This document shows positions 40,493-50,769 of a stretch of DNA of 64,000 nucleotides, piece by piece. The stretch covers positions 16,945,555 to 17,009,554 of the forward strand of contig OY756963.1 of assembly GCA_963580455.1 (NCBI GenBank), in the 5' to 3' direction. The notes under the pieces were generated by a model, which did not search any database, was not told the origin of the DNA, and saw only the letters and a list, made by a program, of their open reading frames with translations. A program made the translations under genes and the position numbers. Within the stretch, counting starts at the first letter, position 1. Each line of letters starts with the position of its first letter. The DNA comes from Euonymus europaeus. Lineage: Eukaryota > Streptophyta > Magnoliopsida > Celastrales > Celastraceae.

Positions 40493-41941
40493 GGTATGAA
40501 CACAAAACTTTTATTAATTGCTGCTAACATTTTTCCCTTCTCATCCATTGCTTCATCGAGCAACTGCCAAGTGGTTTTGTATTCAGTGACTTCATTGTTC
40601 TTTTTCATTTTCTATGTTCTTGAGCCTTTTTTTTTTACCCCATAATTTTTCAACTATATAATTCATTTGATCCGTTCTTTTGTTGCCACTAGAGTAGCCT
40701 GTTGTTCTTAGTTCCATCTAATCATTACTTTGAACCCTTAAAGCCTATATACAATAGCAAAATGACCTGCCTTAGCCAAATGAGTTCTTTTGCAAAGAGG
40801 TAATAAAAAAAACTCCGTAAGATTCTAGTAGATATTGTGGGTCAATAATCCAAACTTTTCATTAAAAATAGGAATCATCAACCAAAATCTTCACCCATTA
40901 TTAACTGGGTTTGATTCTATCTCAGGTACTTCTTTGTTTGGTTTTATTTCTTTTGGTTTATATGCACCAGTTTCCTTTCATATTTATAGACTTTATGATT
41001 GATGACTTTCAAGTGTTTATGAGATTGTCTGCCTCTTTCGTGTGAAGCTAAACCTTTTTCTTTATTTATGTTCTCCTCTACTTTGCTTTCTAAAATTGAG
41101 TTTCTATTTAACCACAACACTAAAATGACTTGCAATGACTTTTATTTTCCCCATATTTTCTTGGTTATCTCATTAATGTTGGCCAATTAAGGGATGAAAA
41201 CAATAAGGTGAAGCCTACACCATGAGCTCATATGTCATATATGCTAAAACAAAGACATACATTCCTTACATTATTGTCAACATAGGATCCCAAAAATAAC
41301 TGCCACATTGTGGAAAATCGTTGTTAAGGGATTTAAGGAATAGGAGGTAGCCAAACAGCCGAAAGACAAGCCTCGTTGTGATCTTATTAGCAATGACTGT
41401 CTGAGCATATAAATGTTAGTGTATCAACTGAAGACTGATAATATATATTATCTTCCTAACATATTATCAAAACTTTGCACATCCTCAATTATACAGCTAA
41501 CATGACACTATCTAGCACTTTTGCAACAAGGATACATCTAAACTTATAGATTCCAAAGGTTGATAACTTCCGCACACAGAAAGTGATTTAAACTCTTGCT
41601 TCTGTTGATAATATCTCACAAGTATTACAACTATAGATTACTGCCAACTCATCTAACCTACCATGTAACAAAAAAAACAAAAATAGGAATGAACAACTCA
41701 ATGACAACACTCAGTTGCTACCAATACCAGTTGGAAACCAAGATTATGATGAAGAAGCAAGCCCTCAAAGGATGACTATTCTAGCTTTGCTTGCCATAGA
41801 CCGTGTTACTAATTTGGTAAAAAAATATTGTGAAAAATTATTACAATCATCTGTACATTCATTATCTTCAAAACCTTGCCAAAATGACTATTTAAAAATA
41901 GGGAATCAAATACAGCTGTGAGGCAACTATAAAAGAAATAT

Positions 41942-42528
41942 ATGCTTCCCAAGGATGGTCCTGTAACGCATGTGCTAAATGCAAGGTTGGGCTATCCTCA
42001 TATAATGGCGTCCGCTCATGCCAAAGATGCAGCCCAATTTGAAGCCTACCTATACCATGGTAAACAACAAACCTTCTATATTAACAATGCTATCTTATTA
42101 TGTAACACAATAACATCAAACCATAATGACCTAAGAATTTCTGAAATGTGTAGGTACAAAGTAGTTGTTGTTGTCACAGATGGACAAGAAGAAGCAAAGT
42201 TCCTAATATTTGGAAAGCACGTGGAAAAATACTCAAGATCTTTGCATCTAACCTATCTGAAATACTTGACTGCAAAACAATTGTCATGCCACCAGTTATA
42301 CTACAGTTAAAAGGGGCAAGATGCGATTTTATCGTCACAATCAACGATAGAGATTTGAACCCAACAGAGTTGACATTCAGTGTCTCAAATGTGATTCCAA
42401 ACACACTACCTCTACATATAGAAGCGGAGTCAGAGTCAATCAATGAACAATATTCTGTGACACGATCAATGAAAAAATGTCTCATTCATTCTCAAGCTAC
42501 CATAACTAACGCATCTCCTAGCCAATGA
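41942..42528 (+). pseudogene. RPA70-like OB-fold fragment (second piece, frameshifted)
   Basis: Frame 41942-42310 holds RYKVVVVVTDGQEEAKFLIF. The adjoining text, in a second frame (to 42528), reads ILDCKTIVMPPVILQLKG and CDFIVTINDRDLNPTELTFS. These match the C-terminal OB fold of RPA1-like proteins (phrases like Y.l.v.V.D.T..a.f..f, and PP.i..L.gk...F.v.v...n...g...f.V). The switch of frame near 42240 and the lack of the zinc-binding Cys set mean it is broken. It lies on the same strand and in the same order as the first OB-fold piece at 40.3 kb. Confidence 0.6.
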
Positions 42529-45500
42529 AAAGAGAAATGATATCGTGAATGATGAACTCAACAGTGTAAATCTTGCATTCAAATATGTCTTGAGAAATAT
42601 AAAATATCCACTGCTTTTTGCATGCAACCTTTATGTTAAGGAAACAAATAAAATAATACCTTTTTTTACTGCTTTGTTTTTCATATGCCATCAATTTAAT
42701 ATGCCATACTATTAAATTAGGAACAATACCTTCATTGAATTAGAAACCTTTCTAACATTATTTCCCCTTTTGAAATCAATTATTTTTGCATCAAATTGTA
42801 AAATTTATCTTAGAGACAGACTATCCACTGCCATCACAAAGCTAAGTAAACAACAAAAAATGTGAATACCAGTTGTGCAATTGTGACTTTCATTATTTGA
42901 GTCGCCATTTTATTATAAAGGGAAAATAGACTATATTGTTCTTAAATGAGCTCTACCACTTGATATATTAACATAATATCATCCATTTATTATGTATTTC
43001 ATAGACTTGATTTTCACTTATGCATTCAAACTGCATGTTTTGACATCATTCTTTTAAGTAATGTCGTTTATATCTTTCCATTGGACTTTCATCGTACTTT
43101 TTCGTCTCATATCTTCAACTCTAATTTGACTCGGTAATCTATGCCAACAATTTTCACTTTATACTTCATTTAATTGTGTCTTAAATGTTGGAAGACACGC
43201 GTTAGTAGCTGAATATTACATTTATATAGGTTTGCAACCCCTAATCCATCAACAGCTACAAAAGTTATTAAATTAGTTAAGCAACATGGTGCTATAATGT
43301 GCTGGAACAATTAAAATGTGTTATTCATATTGTTCTCTTTTTAGCTGCGCCTCTATCCAATGAAATACTCATTTGTGGAATCTGGCGCATAAATAATAAA
43401 CTAATAATGCAACATCTTTTACATATTCTATTACATCTATGCCTTCATTTAATTGTATGCTTTGCAAACAAAATGTTGATATCAGCTTTTAAGCTCATTT
43501 TGTTAACTATGTGGATTACACCCTTTGTTTTCTGTGTAATTCACGGTCTTTCAAAAAAATATCTTCATGTAATTGACTTCATTTCAGGAATGTCTTGGAT
43601 GATCTTACAAATATAAACCTTCATGATAGGAAATGGGAAGCACTATCGATTGATGCGGGGACAATGGACCAACACAACCCAAAACTACCAAGGGAAATGA
43701 CAATAGATGACTAGCAGACTCATACAGATTATATGTAAATAATGTTCCCAACCTTATTTTGTAGCTGCTAATGAAAAACTGACTTTAGACATAGGCATCA
43801 ACTACTATAGCAAGCAGCTTGCTTATCTTCAGCAATATCTATGCTTATAAGAATCAAACAAATGAGTTGCCTTCGACACATCATAGTATTGTAAATTCAC
43901 TTTTACTAGTACTAAGTGCCACTGTGGCTTATATGTGAATAAAATGCATGTTGCTTATGAAATCAATTTCTCTTTTAAAAAAAAAATCACTGAAAATATT
44001 TTCAATTCAAAAAGCTATCTTTCAAGGATAAAAAAATGCTATATAACATGTCATATTCTATGAAATCACCTATTTAGCAAAAGTATGATATCAATTAAAA
44101 AAATACCAAAATGAAGAAAAATAGTTATACTATTATAGGAGCTAATAACTTCATGGAAATTCCCAGAAGAAAAACGATTCACGCCTCATGTAGTATTTAG
44201 TCTCATACAAAGCAATGAAAGCAAAACTAACATTATCCAGGAACAATGAATAGGTAATAAAATACATGATCAAGGTTAATGGTTGGGATGTTCGCCACCC
44301 ACTTGCTAATGTAATTTGAGTTCATCAACCACGAATGAAAATAACTACACTACTTCATCTGAAAACTTATTTTAGTCAAATAATGCAATTATATATTTCA
44401 CACTCATGCCTGCCCAACAAAGAAGGGAAACAACTAAAATAAGACAAATTAAAGCAAAAAACAAACAATAAGATTTCAAATCCATGATGACACAGTCACA
44501 TTAAATATTTATCACCCGTGTGGATGATAATTCATTGACAACACATCAAATTGTGTTAAAAATAGCGACGATTCTTGGATGTACGTCTCTGAGGATCTAG
44601 GTCTCTAGGAATTGTGATACGATTACTGCATTGCGTCCTTCTTGAAGACCAAATAATGAACTTATTTCCTTTCCTGCTTGTTTACTTTGTTTATAGAATT
44701 ATTCTTTGTACTTCTTATTATGTTCATCTTTGGGATATTATTAGAAGGGAAATCAATTTGTAGTCACGTGCATTTGTTATCGTTTCATCTTTTAATGCTT
44801 ACAGGGGTTCTATTTCATTGGACCTATTGATATTTGGTTGGTTTAGTTGTATATACTCTGACAAGCTTATAACTAAGATATGGATTGAGTGAATAGGAAC
44901 ATCTCGAGTAGGTTTTCTTTTAGGTGTTTGGTAGGCCATGTTTAGCATTTCCTGAAAATAACTGGACTTCTTCAACATAATTGTCAATATATAACGTTTA
45001 GAGGCCTATTTCCGAAAAAAACCCCAATCAAAGCTTTAAGAAAATAGAATACTATTTGAGAGAACAACTATACCTGCCAAAACCACAGCTAAAAATCGAT
45101 GCCAGCAGAGAACAACTAGTTGCAATTCAATGCTAACCAAATGGGCCCATTAGCAAATGCAATAGAGTTGTGCTAAATAACCCAAGTTTTTGTAACCCAA
45201 CGTTAACCCAAGTCTACATGACATGCTTCGTAAACGTATGAAATGAAAAATTAAAATTTTAGAAAATAAAATATATTTTTTGAAATTTCACAACGCATTT
45301 TTTTTGTTTTTTTCCTTGAACAAAATTTTAAAACACTTTATCTATTAAAATACATATTAGATTTTGAAGAAAATTACATATCTAGAATTAACAAGTAAAT
45401 ATCTATCTAACAAGATCCATCATCAATAGGTTTTATTCAATCATTTTTAATTACATTGTTTTTTGTACAAATATGTGAATTACGTAGATTCCAATGTTTA

Positions 45501-45535
45501 TTTACACATACAGATATTGATATGGATCGTTTATC
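42529..45535. other. Gene-free AT-rich DNA
   Basis: No gene is recognised. A short frame at about 43590-43715 (phrases NVLDDLTNINLHDRKWEAL and LPREMTIDD) looks slightly gene-like but I cannot assign it. It might be the tail of the RPA-like relic. Confidence 0.4.
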
Positions 45536-45800
45536 GATTTTCATACTGTAACCTAAACAATAAGTGTTAAACCCTAAGGGGAACGAATTCGCTAAACCTT
45601 AACTGGCTTATGTATCGGATTTTCATGTTGTAACATAAACAATAAGTGTTATAAACCCTAGTGGGAACAAATTTGCTAAACCCTAACAGACACAAGTAGC
45701 GAATTTTCATGTTGTAACCTAAAAAACTCGAATTTGCTACTAAAATCCTAAATGTTCAAAGTGCTAAACCCTAACTACTAAAACTTAACGGGTTAGGGTA
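45536..45800 (+). repeat. About 83-bp minisatellite (2.3 copies) with telobox motifs
   Basis: The unit GATTTTCATACTGTAACCTA, then AACAATAAGTGTTA, AACCCTA and TTTGCTAAACC, repeats from about 45536 to 45730 with a period near 83 bases. AAACCCTA-type telobox motifs occur near 45570, 45654, 45678 and 45765, and GGGTTAGGG on the same strand near 45790. It is not an array of perfect telomere repeats. Confidence 0.75.
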
Positions 45801-47165
45801 CTCAACATAATTTCAATAAAAATATAAAAATAACAAATATATATATTCTACTATCATAGTGCAACAAAATTTCAATTCGAATAAATAGTTTACACATCAT
45901 ATATATGACATACATTTTTTAAAAAAACAATGTACTTAAAGAAACGCAATAAAAACTATTGACAATGAGTATTATTAAAAAGATTTTTACGCGTATGTAA
46001 TTTTTTTTCAAAATCTAACATTTATTTTTAGAAAAAAAACATTTTAAATTTTCATTTATTAAAAAAATAAAAAATATACTTAATTAATTTTAAAAAAAGC
46101 TCAATATGACCAACCTAGATGGGATCATATGCCTTCCACAGCAGCAACGGCAAAGCTTGGTCTGGCGTCAAATTGCAGTGTTCGGTTTGTCGTTTTCCGC
46201 CATTTTCTCTCACAGCAGTTACTGCACAGTAACCAATAAATTGTGGCTACGCTACAGTGCCTCTAGAGGAGTCGCGCAGCACTATAGCTAGGCAGTATCA
46301 TTTTTTAACAATAAAATCGTTCTTCTCATCCTTCTCCCCCAAGTGGTGCAGCAAAGAATACTTGAAGCATAGTCGGATTCCTCTCCCAGGTGCGATTTGG
46401 AGTGTTCGCTGGAGTAGATCGTTCAGGTAACTCTTCTTTGATTCTGGGTTCGATTTGGTTTCTTTTTTATTTTTTCTTTCTTTACTGGAGTAGATCTTCC
46501 AGAGTCAATCATCCAGGTAAGTTGAAACTTGAGATTATGGGTTCGATAAATCAATCACAGGTGCATCCTTTCGATTTAGGTTTTCAATTTATGATTTAGG
46601 TTTTCGATTTAGGTCTGTCTTTGGTTCCTGATAGTTGGAGTTTGATTAGGTGCTGTAAAATGATGCTGATATGTTTGTGTTCCTCCTTTCATTCATTGAT
46701 TGTACTGAAAAACATAAATGGCTATTTGTGCAACATTTTTGCCTCTGCCACTTAGAATCGCACATTGTTGGTGTCTCTTCTATGAGGCCTCAACTTCATC
46801 ACTCTGTCATGTAATGGAAGTTAGTCCAAATTTGCTAGTTCTGCAGTTAATACACTTCTTGATTTGTAGTGTTTAGTCATGGATTTTTGTTTGTCTTTGT
46901 TTCATCTCTATTGCTTGTTGATATTGTTAGTCTTCTGCAAGTCTTCTTTACTCTGTTTTGTGATAAACAATTGAGAATATATTTGTGATTACTTGAATTA
47001 ATACTCTTGGTACTGTTAAAGCTATCCTCTGTTAGATTGCACTTGCCAAGTTATGATATGTTTTTTGATACCCTGCTACCTCTCTTTATATTGCTGACAC
47101 AGATGTGTTCTCATTAACTTGGAGTACATGGCTATGATGTTATTTTTTTGTCTATCTATTTAGGT

Positions 47166-48276
47166 ATGGATAGTCAGAATTTTGGAGAGTTTGATCCATT
47201 CCCGGAGGACTCCACACAGTACAACACACAGGATCAAGATGTGCAACTGGTGAGCTCTCATGAGGAAGTAACTTCTCCCAAGAAGACTCGGGTAACCTCT
47301 CAAAGACGGTACAATCGCGGAGGGAACTTCTCTATCGACGAAGACAAGACATTGATTTTTGCTTGGTTGAACACGAGTATTGATGCTACTCAAGGGACAG
47401 ACCAAAAGGCACAGACGTTTTGGTCAAGAATTACTCAACTTTACAATGAATCAAAAGGTCCTACTCACAACAACCGAATTGAAAGATCGTTGAATAGTCG
47501 ATGGTCATCCATCCAACTGGCAGTGAATAAGTTTTGTGACTACTTATCTCAAATTGAGGAATCTCGGCCATCCGGTACAAATGAGATTGATAAGGTAAAT
47601 TGAATGAGATTGTTAGGTTTGTGAATAACTGATTTTTTAATAAATTATATTATGTACATCTCGGTTATGTTGTTCTAATTTTTCACAGATGGCGAAGAAG
47701 ATGTTTCATGAGATTAGAAAGACACATTTTCAATTTGATCATTGCTGGAATATGCTGAGGCATCAACCGAAGTGGAACTTGCATATGACTGGCTCTTCCT
47801 AAAAAAGAAAGCAAACTGGTGCTTCAAATTATTCTTCTGCAAATGCTATTAACTTGGAAGATGATGAGTTCTCGGGTTCGATTTCTGTTGAAAGACCAAT
47901 TGGCCGCAATGCTGAAAAAGAGGCTAGGAAAAAAGTCAAGGTCGATCATAGTGGGCTTGTTGAAGTTGTCAGCCAATTAACACTAGAACAGAAGAAAACA
48001 CATGACGATAGGATGGCACTTGCTGAATCTGAGAGGGTTAGAGTTGAAAAAGAATGGAATGAGCATTTGGCTATGGAAGCTAATAAATTAAAGGTTGAGA
48101 AAGTGAAGGCCGAAGTAGAGAGGCATTTGGCAGTTGCCAAGTTGGAGAAGGTAGAGCAACAGAGGATGGAGAGGGAGTTCCAAATCATGATGACAGATGT
48201 GAAGACTCTGACTGATATGCAACGCCAGTACATAGAGGGTTTGCAAGCTCAGATCCTAGAGAGGCGTGGACGTTGA
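47166..48276 (+). pseudogene. PIF/Harbinger ORF1 (SANT/MYB-like DNA-binding protein), one stop codon
   Basis: In PIF/Harbinger elements this second protein binds the element ends and helps bring the transposase to the nucleus. Two exons fit: 47166-47594 and 47689-48276 (GT..AG intron of 94 bases), together 338 codons plus stop. The first exon has the SANT-like block (FSIDEDKTLIFAWLNTS, FWSRITQLYNE, NNRIERSLNSRWSSIQ). The second has FHEIRKTHFQFDHCWNMLRHQ, then an acidic and coiled-coil tail (KVEKVKAEVERHLAVAKLEK). A TAA at 47800-47802 interrupts the frame, just before a Lys/Arg cluster. The frame stays open on both sides, so one point change probably killed it. Confidence 0.85.
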
Positions 48277-48704
48277 GAACTCTTTTATTTGGTTACTGTT
48301 GTATTATTGTTATTGAATTATATTATGGTATTAACAATGTTTGAGACTACTGCACAATAAAGTTTGGATATTATTGTATAATCTAATCATGGTATTAATA
48401 TTAGTTGAAACCCTAATCATAAAAGGTCCATACCTACGGTCCCGGGCTGATCGGCCAGGTCCCTCCGCTTCTATCACAGACCCCCAAAAAAATCTCAAAA
48501 GATTCTTTTTCAAAAATTTGTCGCACCGCGAGTTTTTTGAATCAGACCAAAAAAAAAATCGGGTCACAAACTCTAACATTCCAAATACAATTGCATAATA
48601 AAAATACAAATTACAACCACACTTGCATAATAAAAGTACACACTACAACCACACATACATAATAAATTTAGATCGTACTAATATCATTCGTCACTGTGAA
48701 GATT

Positions 48705-49970
48705 TCACAAATGATCGATAAGATCGAGCTGCAATTGAGTATGGACTTCTCTATCCCTAATCCGATGGTGACTTTGAATGAACTCCAAAACATCTCCCGT
48801 ATTATTTGACGTTTCTGCGAGAGGAGGACATTCATTTATTTGCTCATATTCAGAGATATCAACCTGTCGATATGAATCTCTCTCATCTTCAACTATCATA
48901 TTATGTAATATGATACAAGCGGTCATGATGTCGGAGAGTGTATCGGTTTGAAGAAACCTAGCAGGTGCACGAACAATTGCAAATAAGGCTTGTAAGACTC
49001 CGAAAGCACGTTCAACATCCTTCCTTGCAGATTCTTGGCACTTGGCGAAGTGTCTAAGTTTGCGGGTTTGAGGTGCTGGAACTGTTTTGACAAACGTAGC
49101 CCAAGAAGGATAAATGTCATCAGCTAAGTAATATCCCATTGTATAGTTACGACCATTGACAGAATAATGCACTGAAGGAGCACGACCCATTGCAAGCTCT
49201 TGGAAAACAATAGATCGTTCCAAGACGTTGATATCATTGTGAGATCCTGGCATTTCAAAGAATGCATACCAGATCCAAAGGTCGTAGGATGCAACAACTT
49301 CCAAAATTATAGTTGGTTCATGTACATGTCCTAAATACATACCTTTCCAGGCGCTAGGACAGTTCTTCCACTTCCAATGCATACAATCAATGCTCCCCAA
49401 CATGCCTGAAAAGCCACGGGCTTCACCAATTGCAAGTAGCCTGGCAAGATCTTCGGAAGTTGGTGATCGTAAGTACTCCCCACCAAACAAAGAGATTACA
49501 CACTTGACAAATTTTTTTAGACTTTCAAGTGCCGTAGTCTCCCCAATTCTGATATATTCATCCATGAAATCAGCTGAAACACCATATGCAAGCATCCGAA
49601 GTGCAGCTGTCATCTTTTGAATACATGATAATCCCAATTTTCCAGCAGCATTTATTCTTTGTTGAAAATATGGTGAAGTTCCTTCTATAGCAGTTTAGCT
49701 ACGATTGAAGAGAGTACGACTCATACAAAACCTCCTTCGAAATAGCTCTGGACCGTATACATGATTGTGTGAAAAATAATCATTGAACAACCGATCATGG
49801 CCCATCAAAGTACTACAATTGATATATGATCGTCTTTCTTCGGAACGACGATTGGAGGATGCTCCTTCGTACTTCATAGCTAAACCTACCGCCAATGTTT
49901 GCACGACAACATCATGTTCAGGTGGATCAGCTGTGATCTTTTGCTTTCTTCGCCTTGCAAAGAAATCCAT
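48705..49970 (-). pseudogene. PIF/Harbinger DDE transposase, one in-frame stop
   Basis: This is the nuclease that would cut and move the element. The minus-strand frame starts at 49970 (MDFFARRRKQK) and runs to 48705, about 420 codons. It is broken by a single stop at 49695-49697, after RTLFNRS, without change of frame. Downstream are the family's landmarks: MLGSIDCMHWKWKNCP (first Asp), ADDIYPSWATFVKT (second Asp), ERAFGVLQALFAIV (Glu) and IMTACIILHNMIVED. The catalytic triad is therefore still present. The C terminus stops at DLIDHL, a few residues earlier than usual, where the next codons still look like coding sequence. Convergent with ORF1. Confidence 0.9.
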
Positions 49971-50074
49971 TGATATTATTGATATAGAAATGATAGTTTG
50001 GAGATGTATAAAACATTAGAACTTGATTGCTTTATATAGAAAATTTTCATAATAATGATCTCTATATAAACTCA

Positions 50075-50330
50075 ACAGACAATTGAGAACCACATATTCC
50101 AACAACCACAAAATAATCACATATTCCATCAAATACATTCACAACCACATGTCCCAACAACCACAAAATAACCGCATATTCCATCAACAAATTTCAACAA
50201 CCACATTCACAACCACAAATTTCAACAACCACATTCACAACCACATGTCTCAACAACCTCAAATTATTCACATATTCAATAACCACATTTTCAACCACAA
50301 AATCCAATAACCCCATTTGTAGCCACAAAA
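50075..50330. repeat. CAACCACA-rich subterminal repeats of the PIF element
   Basis: The phrases ACAACCACA, TTTCAACAACCACATTC, CATGTCCCAACAACCACA and CACATATTCCATCAA recur irregularly for about 250 bases, close to the right end of the PIF element. They may be transposase-binding subterminal repeats or simply a minisatellite. A spurious 75-codon frame runs through it. Confidence 0.75.
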
Positions 50331-50636
50331 ATTAGCTATCAAATAAATTATTTATTAATGTCAACTACCAAACAAAAAAAAAATTATATCATGTTATGAT
50401 TATTAAAATGGTAAGATTTGATCTTGATAACAATAGTAAAATAGATTGAGTTTAATTAAATAAAATATTATTATATAAATAAATATTTAAATAATTTAAA
50501 ATATTAATTTAGAATAACTGATGTGTGCTGTTACTATTTTAAAAATTATAAATTATTAAAAATATATATTTTTACTAAAATTTAGATAATCTGTTAAAAA
50601 ATGATACTGCTCCGAAGTTGAGTTGAATTGTACTAC

Positions 50637-50769
50637 TATATAAAATAAAAAATTGGTATTGACATTTTTCGCATCTTCGCCCGGTCATCCCCGCCTCCGC
50701 TCAGTCCACTTAAAGCAGAAACACAGCCGAAAAATGAACAAACCAATTCAAAAAAAAAAAAAAAAAAAA
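50637..50769 (+). promoter_or_regulatory. CLPX: CLPX core promoter and leader
   Basis: A TATA box TATATAAAA lies at 50637-50645, about 125 bases before the CLPX start codon. The leader is rich in CT and CCG (CTTCGCCCGGTCATCC). It ends in an unbroken run of 20 A (50750-50769) whose last A is the first base of the ATG. The PIF element's right end is estimated only about 16 bases upstream of the TATA box. The transcription start, expected around 50670, is inferred. Confidence 0.55.

Larger units (their letters stand above)
46131..50620 (+). mobile_element. PIF/Harbinger transposon (about 4.5 kb) with two broken genes
   Basis: The element holds a SANT/MYB-like ORF1 on the plus strand and a DDE transposase on the minus strand, converging near 48.5 kb. 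Ends were judged from the related MITE at 38.3 kb: the left end is near GCCTTCCACAGCAG (46131) and the right end, read inward, is near CAACTTCGGAGCAG (50620). Both just precede sequence shared with the MITE, and GCAGTATCATTTTTTAACA occurs near both ends in inverted orientation. A clean 3-bp TSD was not seen, so the limits may be off by tens of bases. Confidence 0.75.
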
